Source: Rhodospirillaceae bacterium (GTDB lineage: Bacteria > Pseudomonadota > Alphaproteobacteria > CACIAM-22H2). From it: a stretch of DNA of 39,242 nucleotides. The translations under genes and the position numbers were made by a program. Location: NCBI GenBank assembly GCA_022843945.1, contig JALHMR010000043.1, positions 1 to 39,242 of the forward strand. Reading direction: 5' to 3'. The notes under the pieces were generated by a model. It searched no databases, had not been told where the DNA came from, and saw nothing but the letters and a program-made list of their open reading frames with translations. Below are positions 28,550-37,733 of the stretch, one piece after another (positions within the stretch are counted from its first letter, which is position 1; the number at the start of each line of letters is the position of its first letter).

Positions 28550-29965
28550 TTGATCGACGTCTTCCCCTTCTCCGGCTATCCGGTCGCGGTCATGGGCCTG
28601 GGCAAATCAGGCCTGGCCACCGCCGAAGCCTTGCGCGCCAGCGGCGCCGAGGTCTGGGCCTGGGACGACAGCGAGGCGCGTCGCGCCGAGGCCAGGGAAA
28701 AGGGCTTCGAGCCCGTCGACCTCACGACCTGCCACTGGAATGAGCTGCCGACCCTGGTGCTCTCGCCCGGCATTCCGCACACCCATCCCAAGCCGCATCC
28801 CGTGGCGGTGCTGGCGCGCAAGCACAAGGTCGAGATCATCGGCGACATCGAGCTGCTCGCCCGCAGCGAGCGGGTGGCCACCTTCGTCGGCGTCACCGGC
28901 ACCAACGGCAAGTCGACCACCACGGCGCTGATCGGCCATATCCTCAAGATGGCCGGCAAGCGCGCCGCCGTCGGCGGCAATATCGGCACGCCGGTCCTGG
29001 CGCTCGATTCCGTGGGCGACGGCATCTACGTGCTGGAGATGTCGAGCTACCAGCTCGAGCTCACGCCCTCGCTGACCTGCGACGTCGCCGTGCTGATCAA
29101 CATCAGTGCCGACCACCTCGACCGCCACGGTGGCATGGACGGCTACATCGCCGCCAAGAAGACCATCTTCCAGCGTCAGACCACGCCGCGCACGGCGATC
29201 CTCGGCGTCGACGACGCGCATTCGCGCAAGCTGTACGACGAGTTGCGGCGCATCGGCGACCAGAACGTGGTGGCCATCTCCGCCGCGCGCCGGCTCGAGA
29301 TGGGCGTCTTCGCCCTCGACGGCATTCTCTACGACGCGCTCGACGGCGCGGAGAAGCAGGTCGCCGATCTGCGCGGCATCGCCACCCTGCCCGGCCCGCA
29401 TAACTGGCAGAACGCCGCCGCCGCCTACGCCGCCTGCCGCGCGCTGGGCGTCGAAGCCAAGACCATCGCCGCCGCCCTGGCCAGCTATCCCGGCCTGCCA
29501 CACCGGCAGGAGATCGTGGCGTTCGCCGACGGCCTGACTTTCGTCAACGACAGCAAGGCGACCAACGCCGATGCCGCGGCGCGGGCGCTCGCCTGTTACG
29601 ACGCGATCTACTGGATCGCCGGCGGTCGGGCCAAGGAAGGCGGCATCGACACGCTGGCGCCGTTCTTCGGCCGCATCCGCCGCGCCTACCTGATCGGCGA
29701 GGCAGCCGAGAGCTTTGCCCGCACGCTCGGCGACAAGGTACCGCATACCCTGTCCAGCACGCTGGACGCAGCCGTGGCCGCTGCGCATGCCGACGCGCTG
29801 CAGGACCGCGCCACCGGTGCCGTGGTGCTGCTCTCGCCGGCCTGCGCCTCGTTCGATCAGTTCCCGAATTTCGAGGTGCGCGGCGACAGCTTCCGCGCCC
29901 TGGCGCTCGCCCTGCCGGGCGCCGGCAAGCCGGCCTCCGCTTCCGCCGCGGGAGGTCGCGCATGA
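28550..29965 (+). CDS. murD: UDP-MurNAc-L-Ala: D-glutamate ligase
   Basis: The 471-residue cytoplasmic Mur ligase adds D-Glu as the second stem residue. The N-terminal nucleotide fold reads VAVMGLGKSGLATAEAL, the ATP loop VTGTNGKST is at 115-123, followed by GGNIGTPVL, LEMSSYQLE and NISADHLDRHG, and a C-terminal NDSKATNADA segment. The start appears to be TTG at 28550, which yields the family-typical opening (M)IDVFPFSGYPVAVMG; the first ATG lies too far inside the nucleotide-binding fold. The stop overlaps ftsW by ATGA. Confidence 0.96.
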   Translation: MIDVFPFSGYPVAVMGLGKSGLATAEALRASGAEVWAWDDSEARRAEAREKGFEPVDLTTCHWNELPTLVLSPGIPHTHPKPHPVAVLARKHKVEIIGDIELLARSERVATFVGVTGTNGKSTTTALIGHILKMAGKRAAVGGNIGTPVLALDSVGDGIYVLEMSSYQLELTPSLTCDVAVLINISADHLDRHGGMDGYIAAKKTIFQRQTTPRTAILGVDDAHSRKLYDELRRIGDQNVVAISAARRLEMGVFALDGILYDALDGAEKQVADLRGIATLPGPHNWQNAAAAYAACRALGVEAKTIAAALASYPGLPHRQEIVAFADGLTFVNDSKATNADAAARALACYDAIYWIAGGRAKEGGIDTLAPFFGRIRRAYLIGEAAESFARTLGDKVPHTLSSTLDAAVAAAHADALQDRATGAVVLLSPACASFDQFPNFEVRGDSFRALALALPGAGKPASASAAGGRA

Positions 29966-31083
29966 ATCCCGCGCGCGCCGATACCTCCGTCTTTGCCCGC
30001 TGGTGGTGGACCGTCGACCACTGGACCCTGGCCGCACTGGCCGCTCTCGTCGGCTTTGGCGCGGTGCTGGCGCTCGCCGCCACCCCGGCGGTCGCCCAGC
30101 GCATCGGCCTTGACCCGTTCTTCTTCGTGCGCCGGCAGATGATCGTGCTCATTCCGGCGATCGCCCTGATGGTCACCGTGTCGATGCTCGAGCCCAAGAC
30201 GGTGCGGCGCATCGCCATGGTCGGCTTCCTGGCCGCCGTCGCCCTGCTCGCCCTGACCTTCGTGGTCGGCATGGAGATCAAGGGCGCCAAGCGCTGGATC
30301 CACCTGCCCGGCTTCTCCCTGCAGCCGTCGGAATTCGTCAAGCCGACCTTCGCCGTCGTCGCCGCCTGGCTGTTCGCCATGCAGCACAAGCACGAGCGTT
30401 TCCCGGGCGACCTGATCTCCATCGCGCTCTACCTGCTGGTGCTCGGCCTGCTGCTGCTGCAGCCCGATGTGGGCATGGCCGTGGTGGTCACGGCCGTGTG
30501 GTTCAGTCAGTTCTTCCTGGCCGGCCTGCGCATGTCCCTGGTCATGCTGCTCGGCGGCGCCGGCCTCGCCAGCCTGGTCGGCGCCTACTTCGTGTTCCCG
30601 CACGTCGCCAGCCGCATCAACCGCTTCCTCGATCCCAGCTCCGGCGACACCTACCAGGTGACAACGGCGCTCGAAGCCTTCCTCAACGGCGGCCTGCTGG
30701 GCCGCGGGCCCGGCGAAGGCACGGTGAAATCCGTCCTGCCCGACGCGCACAGCGATTTCATCTTCGCCGTGGCCGGCGAGGAGTTCGGCCTGATCGCCTG
30801 CATCGGCCTGGTCGTGCTGTTCATGTTCATCGTCCTGCGCGGCTTCACCCGCGTGCTGCAGGAATCGAACCTCTTCATCCTGCTCGCGGTCGCCGGCCTG
30901 CTGGTGCAGTTCGGCCTGCAGGCCCTGATCAACATGGGCTCGACGCTGCATCTCATCCCGACCAAGGGAATGACGCTGCCCTTCATCAGCTACGGCGGCT
31001 CCTCGCTGCTCGCCCTCTCGCTCGGCATGGGCTTCGTGCTGGCGCTGACCCGCAAGCGCTTCGGCCCGGGGGAGGCGACATGA
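29962..31083 (+). CDS. ftsW: Septal peptidoglycan glycosyltransferase FtsW (SEDS)
   Basis: The 373-residue inner-membrane SEDS protein polymerises glycan strands from lipid II at the septum with FtsI. About ten membrane helices are seen; family signs are [48 protein letters not shown] and the late [19 protein letters not shown]. The catalytic Asp is expected in the large extracellular loop and fits the SDFIF or preceding Asp. It overlaps murD and murG by 4 bases each. Confidence 0.96.
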   Translation: MNPARADTSVFARWWWTVDHWTLAALAALVGFGAVLALAATPAVAQRIGLDPFFFVRRQMIVLIPAIALMVTVSMLEPKTVRRIAMVGFLAAVALLALTFVVGMEIKGAKRWIHLPGFSLQPSEFVKPTFAVVAAWLFAMQHKHERFPGDLISIALYLLVLGLLLLQPDVGMAVVVTAVWFSQFFLAGLRMSLVMLLGGAGLASLVGAYFVFPHVASRINRFLDPSSGDTYQVTTALEAFLNGGLLGRGPGEGTVKSVLPDAHSDFIFAVAGEEFGLIACIGLVVLFMFIVLRGFTRVLQESNLFILLAVAGLLVQFGLQALINMGSTLHLIPTKGMTLPFISYGGSSLLALSLGMGFVLALTRKRFGPGEAT

Positions 31084-32204
31084 CGGCGCCTCTCATCGTG
31101 CTCGCCGCCGGTGGAACCGGGGGCCACGTCTTTCCCGCCGAAGCATTGGCCCGCAGCCTGTCGGCGCGCGGCTATCGCCTGGCGCTGGTCACCGATGCCC
31201 GCGGCACCGCCTATCGCGGCGCCCTGGCGCAGATCGAAACCCATCGCCTGCCGGTCTCAACGCTCAGCGGCTCGATCGGTCAGAAGCTGCGCGGCGGATT
31301 GGACCTCGCCCTCAGCCTGGTACGCGCCCGTCTCCTGCTGCGGCGGCTCAAGCCGGCGGTGGTGGTCGGCTTCGGCGGCTACCCCTCGGTGCCCACGATG
31401 CTGGCCGCCCAGCAATCCGGAACCCCCACGGTGATCCACGAGCAGAACGCCGTGCTCGGTCGCGCCAACCGCCTGCTGGCCCGGCGGGCGCGCGTGATCG
31501 CCACCTCCTTCCCCGAGGTCACCTACCTGCCCGAGGGCAGCGAGCGCCGCGTCAAGCTGACCGGCAATCCGGTGCGCCCGGGAGTGATCGCCCTGCGTCG
31601 CGACGGCTACGAGGCGCTGGCTCCCGAAGGCCGGCTGCGCCTCCTGGTCACCGGCGGCAGCCAGGGCGCCTCGATCTTCAGCCGCGTCGTGCCGGAGGCG
31701 GTCGCCGCGCTGCCGACGACCCTGCGCGAGCGCCTGGAGATCGTGCAGCAGTGCCGCACCGAGGACCTCGAGCGCGCCCGCGGCCTCTACCGCGAAAGCG
31801 GCGTGAAAGCCGAGCTCGACACCTTCTTCGAAGACCTGCCGGCGCGCCTGGCCACGGCCTCGCTTGCCATCTGCCGCTCCGGCGCCTCGACGGTCGCCGA
31901 GCTCACGGTCATCGGCCGCCCGGCGATCTTCGTTCCCTATCCGCACGCCATGGACGACCACCAGACCGCCAACGCCGGCGCCATCGCCGACGAAGGGGCT
32001 GGCTGGCTGGTCGACAACGCGGCCTTTACGCCGAGCCTGCTGGCCGAGCGCCTGTCGGCGTTCCTTGCCGACCCGACACCGCTGGCCCGCGCCGCTTCGG
32101 CGGCCTGGAACCTCGGGCGTCCCGACGCCGCCGATCGCCTGGCCGAAATCGTGATGGGCCTCGCCCCGGCCAACGGCAACCTGACGACGGAGAAGGCCGC
32201 ATGA
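31080..32204 (+). CDS. murG: UDP-GlcNAc: lipid I N-acetylglucosaminyltransferase
   Basis: The 374-residue peripheral membrane GT-B enzyme makes lipid II. The first glycine-rich loop [16 protein letters not shown] is at 9-24, [17 protein letters not shown] gives the second G loop, [16 protein letters not shown] and TGGSQGA the third, and [12 protein letters not shown] with [14 protein letters not shown] the nucleotide-sugar site. Length and motifs are normal. ATG at 31080 overlaps the ftsW stop, and the murG stop overlaps the murC start (ATGA at 32201). Confidence 0.97.
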   Translation: MTAPLIVLAAGGTGGHVFPAEALARSLSARGYRLALVTDARGTAYRGALAQIETHRLPVSTLSGSIGQKLRGGLDLALSLVRARLLLRRLKPAVVVGFGGYPSVPTMLAAQQSGTPTVIHEQNAVLGRANRLLARRARVIATSFPEVTYLPEGSERRVKLTGNPVRPGVIALRRDGYEALAPEGRLRLLVTGGSQGASIFSRVVPEAVAALPTTLRERLEIVQQCRTEDLERARGLYRESGVKAELDTFFEDLPARLATASLAICRSGASTVAELTVIGRPAIFVPYPHAMDDHQTANAGAIADEGAGWLVDNAAFTPSLLAERLSAFLADPTPLARAASAAWNLGRPDAADRLAEIVMGLAPANGNLTTEKAA

Positions 32205-33616
32205 GAGCGCTCCCGCTCGACATCGGCATGATCCACTTCGTCGGCATCGGCGGTATCGGCATGTCCGGCATCGCCGAGATCCTGCACAACCTCGGCTACA
32301 AGGTGCAGGGTTCCGACCAGTCCGAGGGCGGCAACGTCAAGCGCCTGCGCGACCTCGGCATCACGGTTTCCATCGGCCACCGCGCCGAGAATGTCGGCTC
32401 GGCCCAGGTCGTGGTCGTCTCGACCGCGGTCAAGCCCGACAATCCCGAAGTGCTCGAGGCACGCCAGCGCCTGATCCCGGTGGTGCGCCGGGCCGAGATG
32501 CTGGCCGAACTGATGCGCCTCAAATGGTCGATCGCCGTCGCCGGCACGCACGGCAAGACGACCACCACCTCGCTGGTCGCCGCCATGCTCGAATCCGCCG
32601 GCCTCGATCCCACGGTGATCAACGGCGGCATCATCAACGCCTACGGCACCAATGCGCGCCTGGGTGCCGGCGATTGGCTGGTGGCTGAGGCCGACGAGAG
32701 CGACGGCACCTTCAACAAGCTGCCCTCGACCATCGCCATCGTCACCAACCTCGACCCCGAGCACCTGGACTACTGGGGCTCGTTCGACGCGCTACGCCAG
32801 GGCTTCCGCAACTTCGTCGCTAATATCCCGTTCTACGGCTTCGCGGCGCTATGCGTGGATCATCCCGAGGTCCAGGCGCTGATCCCGCAGGTCTCCGACC
32901 GCCGCCTCGTCACCTACGGCATCACCAACCCGCAGGCCGACGTGCGTGCCACCAACATGACGCTGTCCGCTGATGGCGGCCGCTTCGACGCGGTCATTGC
33001 CGACCGCAGCGGCGGCTCGCAGACCTTCGCGCAGCTTCACCTGCCGCTGGTCGGCGCCCACAACGTCTCGAACGCGCTGGCGGCGATCGCCGTAGCGCAC
33101 GAGATGGGCCTGACCGAGGCCGACATCCGCAAGGCGCTGGCCGGCATCAAGGGCGTCAAGCGCCGCTTCACCAAGACCGGCGAAGGGGCCGGCCTCACCG
33201 TGATCGACGATTACGGCCATCACCCGGTGGAGATCGCCGCCGTGCTGCGCGCCGCGCGCAGCGCCACCGCCGCCGGCGTGGTCGCCGTGGTCCAGCCGCA
33301 TCGCTATTCGCGGCTCAAGAACCTGTTCGAGGATTTCTGCTCCTGCTTCAACGACGCCGACGCGGTGATCGTCGCCGACGTCTACGCCGCAGGCGAGGCG
33401 CCGATCGAAGGCGTCGACAAGGACGCGCTGGTCGCCGGCCTGCGCGCGCGCGGTCACCGCAAGGTCGTGCCGCTGAGCGATCCTTCCGCCCTCGCGGCGA
33501 CCGTCCTGGAGAACGCCAAACCAGGAGACCTCGTCGTCTGCCTGGGGGCCGGCAACATCACGGCCTGGGCGGCCTCGCTGCCGCAGGAACTCCAGAAGCT
33601 CGGAGGGGCGCGATGA
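32201..33616 (+). CDS. murC: UDP-MurNAc: L-alanine ligase
   Basis: The 471-residue cytoplasmic ligase adds the first stem residue. The opening [18 protein letters not shown] is the MurC nucleotide-binding fold, followed by [13 protein letters not shown], the ATP loop GTHGKTTTT near 115-123, EADESDGTF and [11 protein letters not shown], and C-terminal [14 protein letters not shown] with QPHRYSR. All are diagnostic. It sits between murG and murB with 4-base ATGA overlaps on both sides. Confidence 0.97.
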   Translation: MRALPLDIGMIHFVGIGGIGMSGIAEILHNLGYKVQGSDQSEGGNVKRLRDLGITVSIGHRAENVGSAQVVVVSTAVKPDNPEVLEARQRLIPVVRRAEMLAELMRLKWSIAVAGTHGKTTTTSLVAAMLESAGLDPTVINGGIINAYGTNARLGAGDWLVAEADESDGTFNKLPSTIAIVTNLDPEHLDYWGSFDALRQGFRNFVANIPFYGFAALCVDHPEVQALIPQVSDRRLVTYGITNPQADVRATNMTLSADGGRFDAVIADRSGGSQTFAQLHLPLVGAHNVSNALAAIAVAHEMGLTEADIRKALAGIKGVKRRFTKTGEGAGLTVIDDYGHHPVEIAAVLRAARSATAAGVVAVVQPHRYSRLKNLFEDFCSCFNDADAVIVADVYAAGEAPIEGVDKDALVAGLRARGHRKVVPLSDPSALAATVLENAKPGDLVVCLGAGNITAWAASLPQELQKLGGAR

Positions 33617-34557
33617 TGGCCGCCCTCCAGCACACGCCGCATCTCATCGATCGCCTGCCGGCGGTGCGCGGGCGCTACAGCGCCAACGCGGCGCTGGCCC
33701 AGGTCACCTGGTTCCAGGTCGGCGGGCCGGCCGAGGTGCTGTTCCGCCCGGCGGACGTCAACGACCTCGCCGCCTTCCTCGCCGGCAAGCCCGCCGACGT
33801 GCCGGTCACAGTCATCGGTGTGGCCTCGAATCTGCTGATCCGCGACGGCGGCATCCCGGGCGTGGTCGTGCGTCTCGGCCGGGGCTTCGTCGACATGACG
33901 CCCGAAGGCGACCGCCTGCATGTCGGCGCCGGCGCGCTCGACGCCAACGTCGCCCTGGCGGCGCGCGGCGCGGGCATCGCGGGTCTCGAATTCCTGTCCG
34001 GCATCCCCGGCACGATCGGCGGCGCCCTGCGCATGAACGCCGGCGCCTACGGCTCCGAGATGAAGGACGTGGTGGTCTCGGCGCTGGCCCTCGACACCAA
34101 GGGGGAACGCCAGCGCCTGACCAACCAGGCGCTCGGCTTCACCTACCGCCATTGCACCGTGGCCGAGGACTGGATCTTCGTCGGCGCCGAGCTGCGCGGC
34201 CGGGTCGGCGACCCGGCCAACATCCAGAAGAAGATGGACGACATCGCCAGCAAGCGTGAGTCCACGCAGCCGGTGCGCACGCGGACCGGCGGCTCGACCT
34301 TCGCCAACCCTGAAGGCCACAAAGCCTGGGAGCTGATCGACAAGGCCGGCTGCCGCGGCATGAAGGTCGGTGGCGCCATGGTCTCCGACAAGCACACCAA
34401 CTTCCTGATCAACACCGGCGCGGCGACGGCGGCCGATATCGAGGCGCTGGGCGAAGAGGTGCGGCGCCGCGTGTTCGATACGTCCGGCATCGTCCTCGAA
34501 TGGGAAATCCGCCGCATCGGCGTGCCTGCTCCCGAGATGAGCGGAGGCGACGCATGA
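33613..34557 (+). CDS. murB: UDP-N-acetylenolpyruvoylglucosamine reductase, type II-like
   Basis: The 314-residue FAD enzyme reduces UDP-GlcNAc-enolpyruvate to UDP-MurNAc. FAD-binding text [31 protein letters not shown] and [20 protein letters not shown] is present. The catalytic serine is in [10 protein letters not shown] and the catalytic glutamate is in the LEWEIRRIG end. The short C-terminal domain of this layout matches type II MurB (Bacillus/Staphylococcus style and most alphaproteobacteria), unlike type I of E. coli. It overlaps murC and ddl by 4 bases each. Confidence 0.96.
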   Translation: MMAALQHTPHLIDRLPAVRGRYSANAALAQVTWFQVGGPAEVLFRPADVNDLAAFLAGKPADVPVTVIGVASNLLIRDGGIPGVVVRLGRGFVDMTPEGDRLHVGAGALDANVALAARGAGIAGLEFLSGIPGTIGGALRMNAGAYGSEMKDVVVSALALDTKGERQRLTNQALGFTYRHCTVAEDWIFVGAELRGRVGDPANIQKKMDDIASKRESTQPVRTRTGGSTFANPEGHKAWELIDKAGCRGMKVGGAMVSDKHTNFLINTGAATAADIEALGEEVRRRVFDTSGIVLEWEIRRIGVPAPEMSGGDA

Positions 34558-35480
34558 AGAAGCGCGTGGTCGTCCTGCTCGGCGGCACCTCCAGCGAGCG
34601 CGACGTTTCGCTGGTCAGCGGCGCTGCCGTGGTCAAGGCGCTCAACGAGCGCGGCTACGAGGCCGTGCCCTTCGATCTCGGCAGCGATATCGCGGCCCTG
34701 GTCGACGCGCTCACGCCGCGGCCCGACGCGGTGTTCAACGCGCTCCACGGCAGCGGCGGCGAGGACGGCACCGTCCAGGGCCTGCTGGAGCTCATGGGCA
34801 TCCCCTATACGCATTCGGGCGTGCTGGCCTCGGCGCTGGCCATGGACAAGCCAATGACCAAGCGCGTGGTCGAGGCCTCCGGCGTGCGCACGCCCAAGGG
34901 CCGGGTGGTGACTGTTGCCGAGGTGCGCCGCGACCATCCGATGGCGCGCCCCTACATCATCAAGCCGGTGGCCGAAGGCTCGACCGTCGGCGTGCACATC
35001 ATCCGCGAAGGCGAGAATCTCCCGGCGCTGGATGCCGGCTGGGCCTTCGGCGACAGCGTGCTGTGCGAGGAGTACATCGCCGGCCACGAGCTGACCGTCG
35101 GCGTGATGGGCGACAAGGCGCTGGCCGTCACCGAGATCCGCTTCGGCGGCACGCTGTTCGACTACACTTCGAAATACACGCCTGGGCACGCGCAGCACAT
35201 CATTCCGGCGCCCGTGCCGCAGCCGGTCTACGACGAGGCGATGCGCTGGGCGCTGGTCGCGCACCAGGCGGTCAGCTGCCGCGGCATCAGCCGCAGCGAC
35301 TTCCGCTACGACGACAAGAAGCCGGGTACGTCCGGCCTCTATTTCCTCGAGATCAACAACCAACCGGGCTTCACCCCGGTTTCGCTCGTGCCCGAGCAGG
35401 CCCAGCGCGCCGGCATCTCGTTCGGCGAGCTGGTGACCTGGCTGGTCGAGAACGCCACCTGCGACAGGCTGAGGTCATGA
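34554..35480 (+). CDS. ddl: D-alanine: D-alanine ligase
   Basis: The 308-residue cytoplasmic ATP-grasp enzyme makes the D-Ala-D-Ala dipeptide used by MurF. It opens KRVVVLLGGTSSERDVSLVSG, then NALHGSGGEDGTVQGLLE, GIPYTHSGVLASALAMDK, IIKPVAEGSTVGVHII (ATP lid region), and ends with the metal-binding EINNQPGFTPVSLVPEQA. In many homologues the corresponding loop reads N-T-(L/Q)-P-G-M-T; the N-Q and G-F forms here are mild variants. Start at 34554 overlaps murB; the longer frame from 34500 lies inside murB. The stop overlaps ftsQ. Confidence 0.96.
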   Translation: MKKRVVVLLGGTSSERDVSLVSGAAVVKALNERGYEAVPFDLGSDIAALVDALTPRPDAVFNALHGSGGEDGTVQGLLELMGIPYTHSGVLASALAMDKPMTKRVVEASGVRTPKGRVVTVAEVRRDHPMARPYIIKPVAEGSTVGVHIIREGENLPALDAGWAFGDSVLCEEYIAGHELTVGVMGDKALAVTEIRFGGTLFDYTSKYTPGHAQHIIPAPVPQPVYDEAMRWALVAHQAVSCRGISRSDFRYDDKKPGTSGLYFLEINNQPGFTPVSLVPEQAQRAGISFGELVTWLVENATCDRLRS

Positions 35481-36349
35481 AGCGCGCCAAAAAACCCCGC
35501 CGCCCGCGGCGCTGGCCGCGCTTCAAGTGGCCGTCCGCCCGCACGCTCAAGATCAGCGGAGCGGCGCTGGCCTTTGCCGCGGCCGCCGCGCCGGTGATCT
35601 ACCTGGCCAGGACCGGCCTGCCGGCAACGGCCATCGAGGCTTACGACCGCACGGTGTCGCGCACCATCGCGGCCAGCGCGCAACTCGGCCTCTCGGTGCA
35701 GGAGATCTTCGTCGAGGGCCGCGGTGAGACGCCCGGCGCCGATGTACTCGAGGTTCTCGACGTCAGCCGTGGCACGCCGATCCTGACCTTCGACCCGGCG
35801 CTGGCCAAGGCCGACCTCGAAAAGCTGCCCTGGGTACGCACGGCCGCTGTCGAGCGCCGGCTGCCCGATACGGTCTATGTCCGTCTCAAGGAACGCCGCC
35901 CGCTCGCCCTCTGGCAGCACCACGGCAAGTACGCCCTGATCGGCGACGATGGCCAGGAGATTGGCGGCACCGATATCGCGCGCTTCGGCCACCTGCCGGT
36001 GGTCGTCGGTGATGACGCCCCGCGCCACGCTGCGGGCCTTCTCTCCCTGCTGTCGACCGAGCCCGATCTCGAGCGCCGCGTCGTCGCCGCCGTGCGCGTG
36101 GGCGAGCGGCGCTGGAACCTGCGCATCGACGCCGGCGCCGATCGCACGATCGAGGTCCAGCTGCCGGAGATCAATCCGGCCGCCGCCTGGTCGCGCCTCG
36201 CCGAGGCCGTGCGGGCCGCCGGCCTGTTCGAACGCAACGTCGTCAATGTCGATCTTCGCCTGCCCGACCGCCTGGTCGTGCGGGTGATCCGCGAACCGCC
36301 GCCCGCCCCGCCGGCCAAGCGCGGAAAGAACGAGAGAAAAGCGACATGA
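35477..36349 (+). CDS. ftsQ: Cell division protein FtsQ
   Basis: The 290-residue bitopic protein has a very basic cytoplasmic N-terminus (KRAKKPRRPRRWPRFKW), a membrane helix at about 29-46, and a periplasmic part with a POTRA domain (VQEIFVEGRGETPGADVLEVLDV, about 74-96) followed by the FtsQ domain (PWVRTAAVERRLPDTVYVRLKERRPLALW). It links the cytoplasmic ring to FtsB-FtsL. The C-terminus ends in a Pro/Lys-rich tail. ATGA overlap with ddl; a 25-base gap follows before ftsA. Confidence 0.94.
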   Translation: MKRAKKPRRPRRWPRFKWPSARTLKISGAALAFAAAAAPVIYLARTGLPATAIEAYDRTVSRTIAASAQLGLSVQEIFVEGRGETPGADVLEVLDVSRGTPILTFDPALAKADLEKLPWVRTAAVERRLPDTVYVRLKERRPLALWQHHGKYALIGDDGQEIGGTDIARFGHLPVVVGDDAPRHAAGLLSLLSTEPDLERRVVAAVRVGERRWNLRIDAGADRTIEVQLPEINPAAAWSRLAEAVRAAGLFERNVVNVDLRLPDRLVVRVIREPPPAPPAKRGKNERKAT

Positions 36350-36374
36350 CTGAACACCCAACACCGAGGACGCC

Positions 36375-37628
36375 GTGATTTTGAAGAAGAAGAAATCCCG
36401 CAGCGGACTGATTGCCGCGCTCGATGTCGGCTCGACGAAGATCGCCTGCTTCATCGCCAAGCTCGAAGGGCAGGAGCCGCGTGTCGTCGGCATCGGCCAC
36501 CAGGTGTCGAAGGGTGTGCGCGGCGGTGCCGTCGTCGATCTCGAGGCGGCCGAGTCCTCCATCCTCAACGCGGTCAGCGCCGCCGAGCAGATGGCCGGCG
36601 AATCACTTGAGTCGGTGATCGTCAACGTCGCCGGCGGCCAGCCCGAATCGCGCACCGTGAAGGTCGAAGTCTCGCTGGCCGGCCACGAGATCGGCGACGC
36701 CGATCTGCGCCGCGTGCTGGCGCAGGGCCGCGCCCAGGCCCAGCACGCCGAGCGCCACCTCCTGCATGCCATTCCGGCAGGCTTCACCATCGACGGCAGC
36801 CGCGGCATCCGCGACCCGCGCGGCATGTTCGGCGAGAAGCTCGGCGTCAACATGCACCTGGTCACGGTCGACACCGGCGCCGTGCGCAACCTCGCCGCGG
36901 CCATCGGCCGCTGCCGGCTCGATGTCGACGAGGTCGTGGTCAGCGCCTATGCGGCGGGCCTTGCCGCCCTGGTCGAGGACGAGCTCGATCTCGGCGCCAC
37001 GGTCATCGACATGGGCGGCGGCACGACCAGCGTCGCCGTGTTCAACGGCGGCGAGTGCGTCTACACCGACATCGTGCGGCTCGGCGGCACACACGTCACC
37101 AACGACATCGTCCAGGGCCTCAACACGCCGCTGGTCCATGCCGAGCGCATGAAGACGCTCTACGGCAGCGCGCTGGCCTCCCCGGCCGACGAGCGCGAGA
37201 TCATCGACGTGCCGCTGATCGGCGAGGACGAGCACGCCCAGGCCAACCACGTGCCCAAGTCCATCCTCACCGGCATCATCCAGCCGCGCCTGGAGGAGAC
37301 CTTCGAGCTGGTGCGCGCGCGCCTGGCCACGGCCGGGTTCGACCGCATCGCCGGCCGCCGGGTCGTGCTGACCGGCGGCGCTTCGCAGCTTCAGGGGGTG
37401 CGCGATCTTGCCGCCCTCATCCTCGACAAGCAGGTGCGGCTCGGCCGCCCCGTGCGTCTGCCCGGCCTCGCCGATCAGACCGGCGGGCCGGCTTTCGCCA
37501 CCTGCGCAGGCCTCATCGCTTTCGCGCTGCATCAGAACGCGCAGGCGCTGAAACCGTCGACCGCGTCCGACACCACGGCCGGCGGATGGTTCACCCGTGT
37601 CGGGCTTTGGCTGCGGGAGAACCTGTGA
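36375..37628 (+). CDS. ftsA: Cell division protein FtsA
   Basis: The 417-residue actin-like protein anchors FtsZ filaments to the membrane. Actin-fold motifs are AALDVGSTKIACFIAKL (14-30), the second phosphate loop ATVIDMGGGTTSVAVF, and LTGGASQLQGV near the C-terminal part. An amphipathic membrane-targeting end is visible in WFTRVGLWLRENL. Start is GTG at 36375, preceded by CGAGGAC at normal distance. It lies between ftsQ and ftsZ, as in other alphaproteobacteria. Confidence 0.96.
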   Translation: MILKKKKSRSGLIAALDVGSTKIACFIAKLEGQEPRVVGIGHQVSKGVRGGAVVDLEAAESSILNAVSAAEQMAGESLESVIVNVAGGQPESRTVKVEVSLAGHEIGDADLRRVLAQGRAQAQHAERHLLHAIPAGFTIDGSRGIRDPRGMFGEKLGVNMHLVTVDTGAVRNLAAAIGRCRLDVDEVVVSAYAAGLAALVEDELDLGATVIDMGGGTTSVAVFNGGECVYTDIVRLGGTHVTNDIVQGLNTPLVHAERMKTLYGSALASPADEREIIDVPLIGEDEHAQANHVPKSILTGIIQPRLEETFELVRARLATAGFDRIAGRRVVLTGGASQLQGVRDLAALILDKQVRLGRPVRLPGLADQTGGPAFATCAGLIAFALHQNAQALKPSTASDTTAGGWFTRVGLWLRENL

Positions 37629-37708
37629 TGGCGCAGGCCCTCAATCAGTCCCCGACACTTTTCTGCAATCCCAATCCGCGCCGGGCGGTTTCCCGGCGGA
37701 CCCATTAG
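37628..37708 (+). CDS. Possible 26-codon leader ORF between ftsA and ftsZ
   Basis: An ATG at 37628-37630 overlaps the ftsA stop by one base (TGATG) and reads [20 protein letters not shown] and so on for 26 codons to TAG at 37706-37708. The ftsZ start is 25 bases further on. A 7-bp hairpin (CGCCGGG/CCCGGCG, 37679-37698, loop GGTTT-type) lies inside its end. It may be a coupling or leader ORF that carries ribosomes from ftsA towards ftsZ, or just an open frame by chance. No family is recognised. Confidence 0.25.
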   Translation: MAQALNQSPTLFCNPNPRRAVSRRTH

Positions 37709-37733
37709 GCGAAGAGAGCAACTGGAGGCGACA

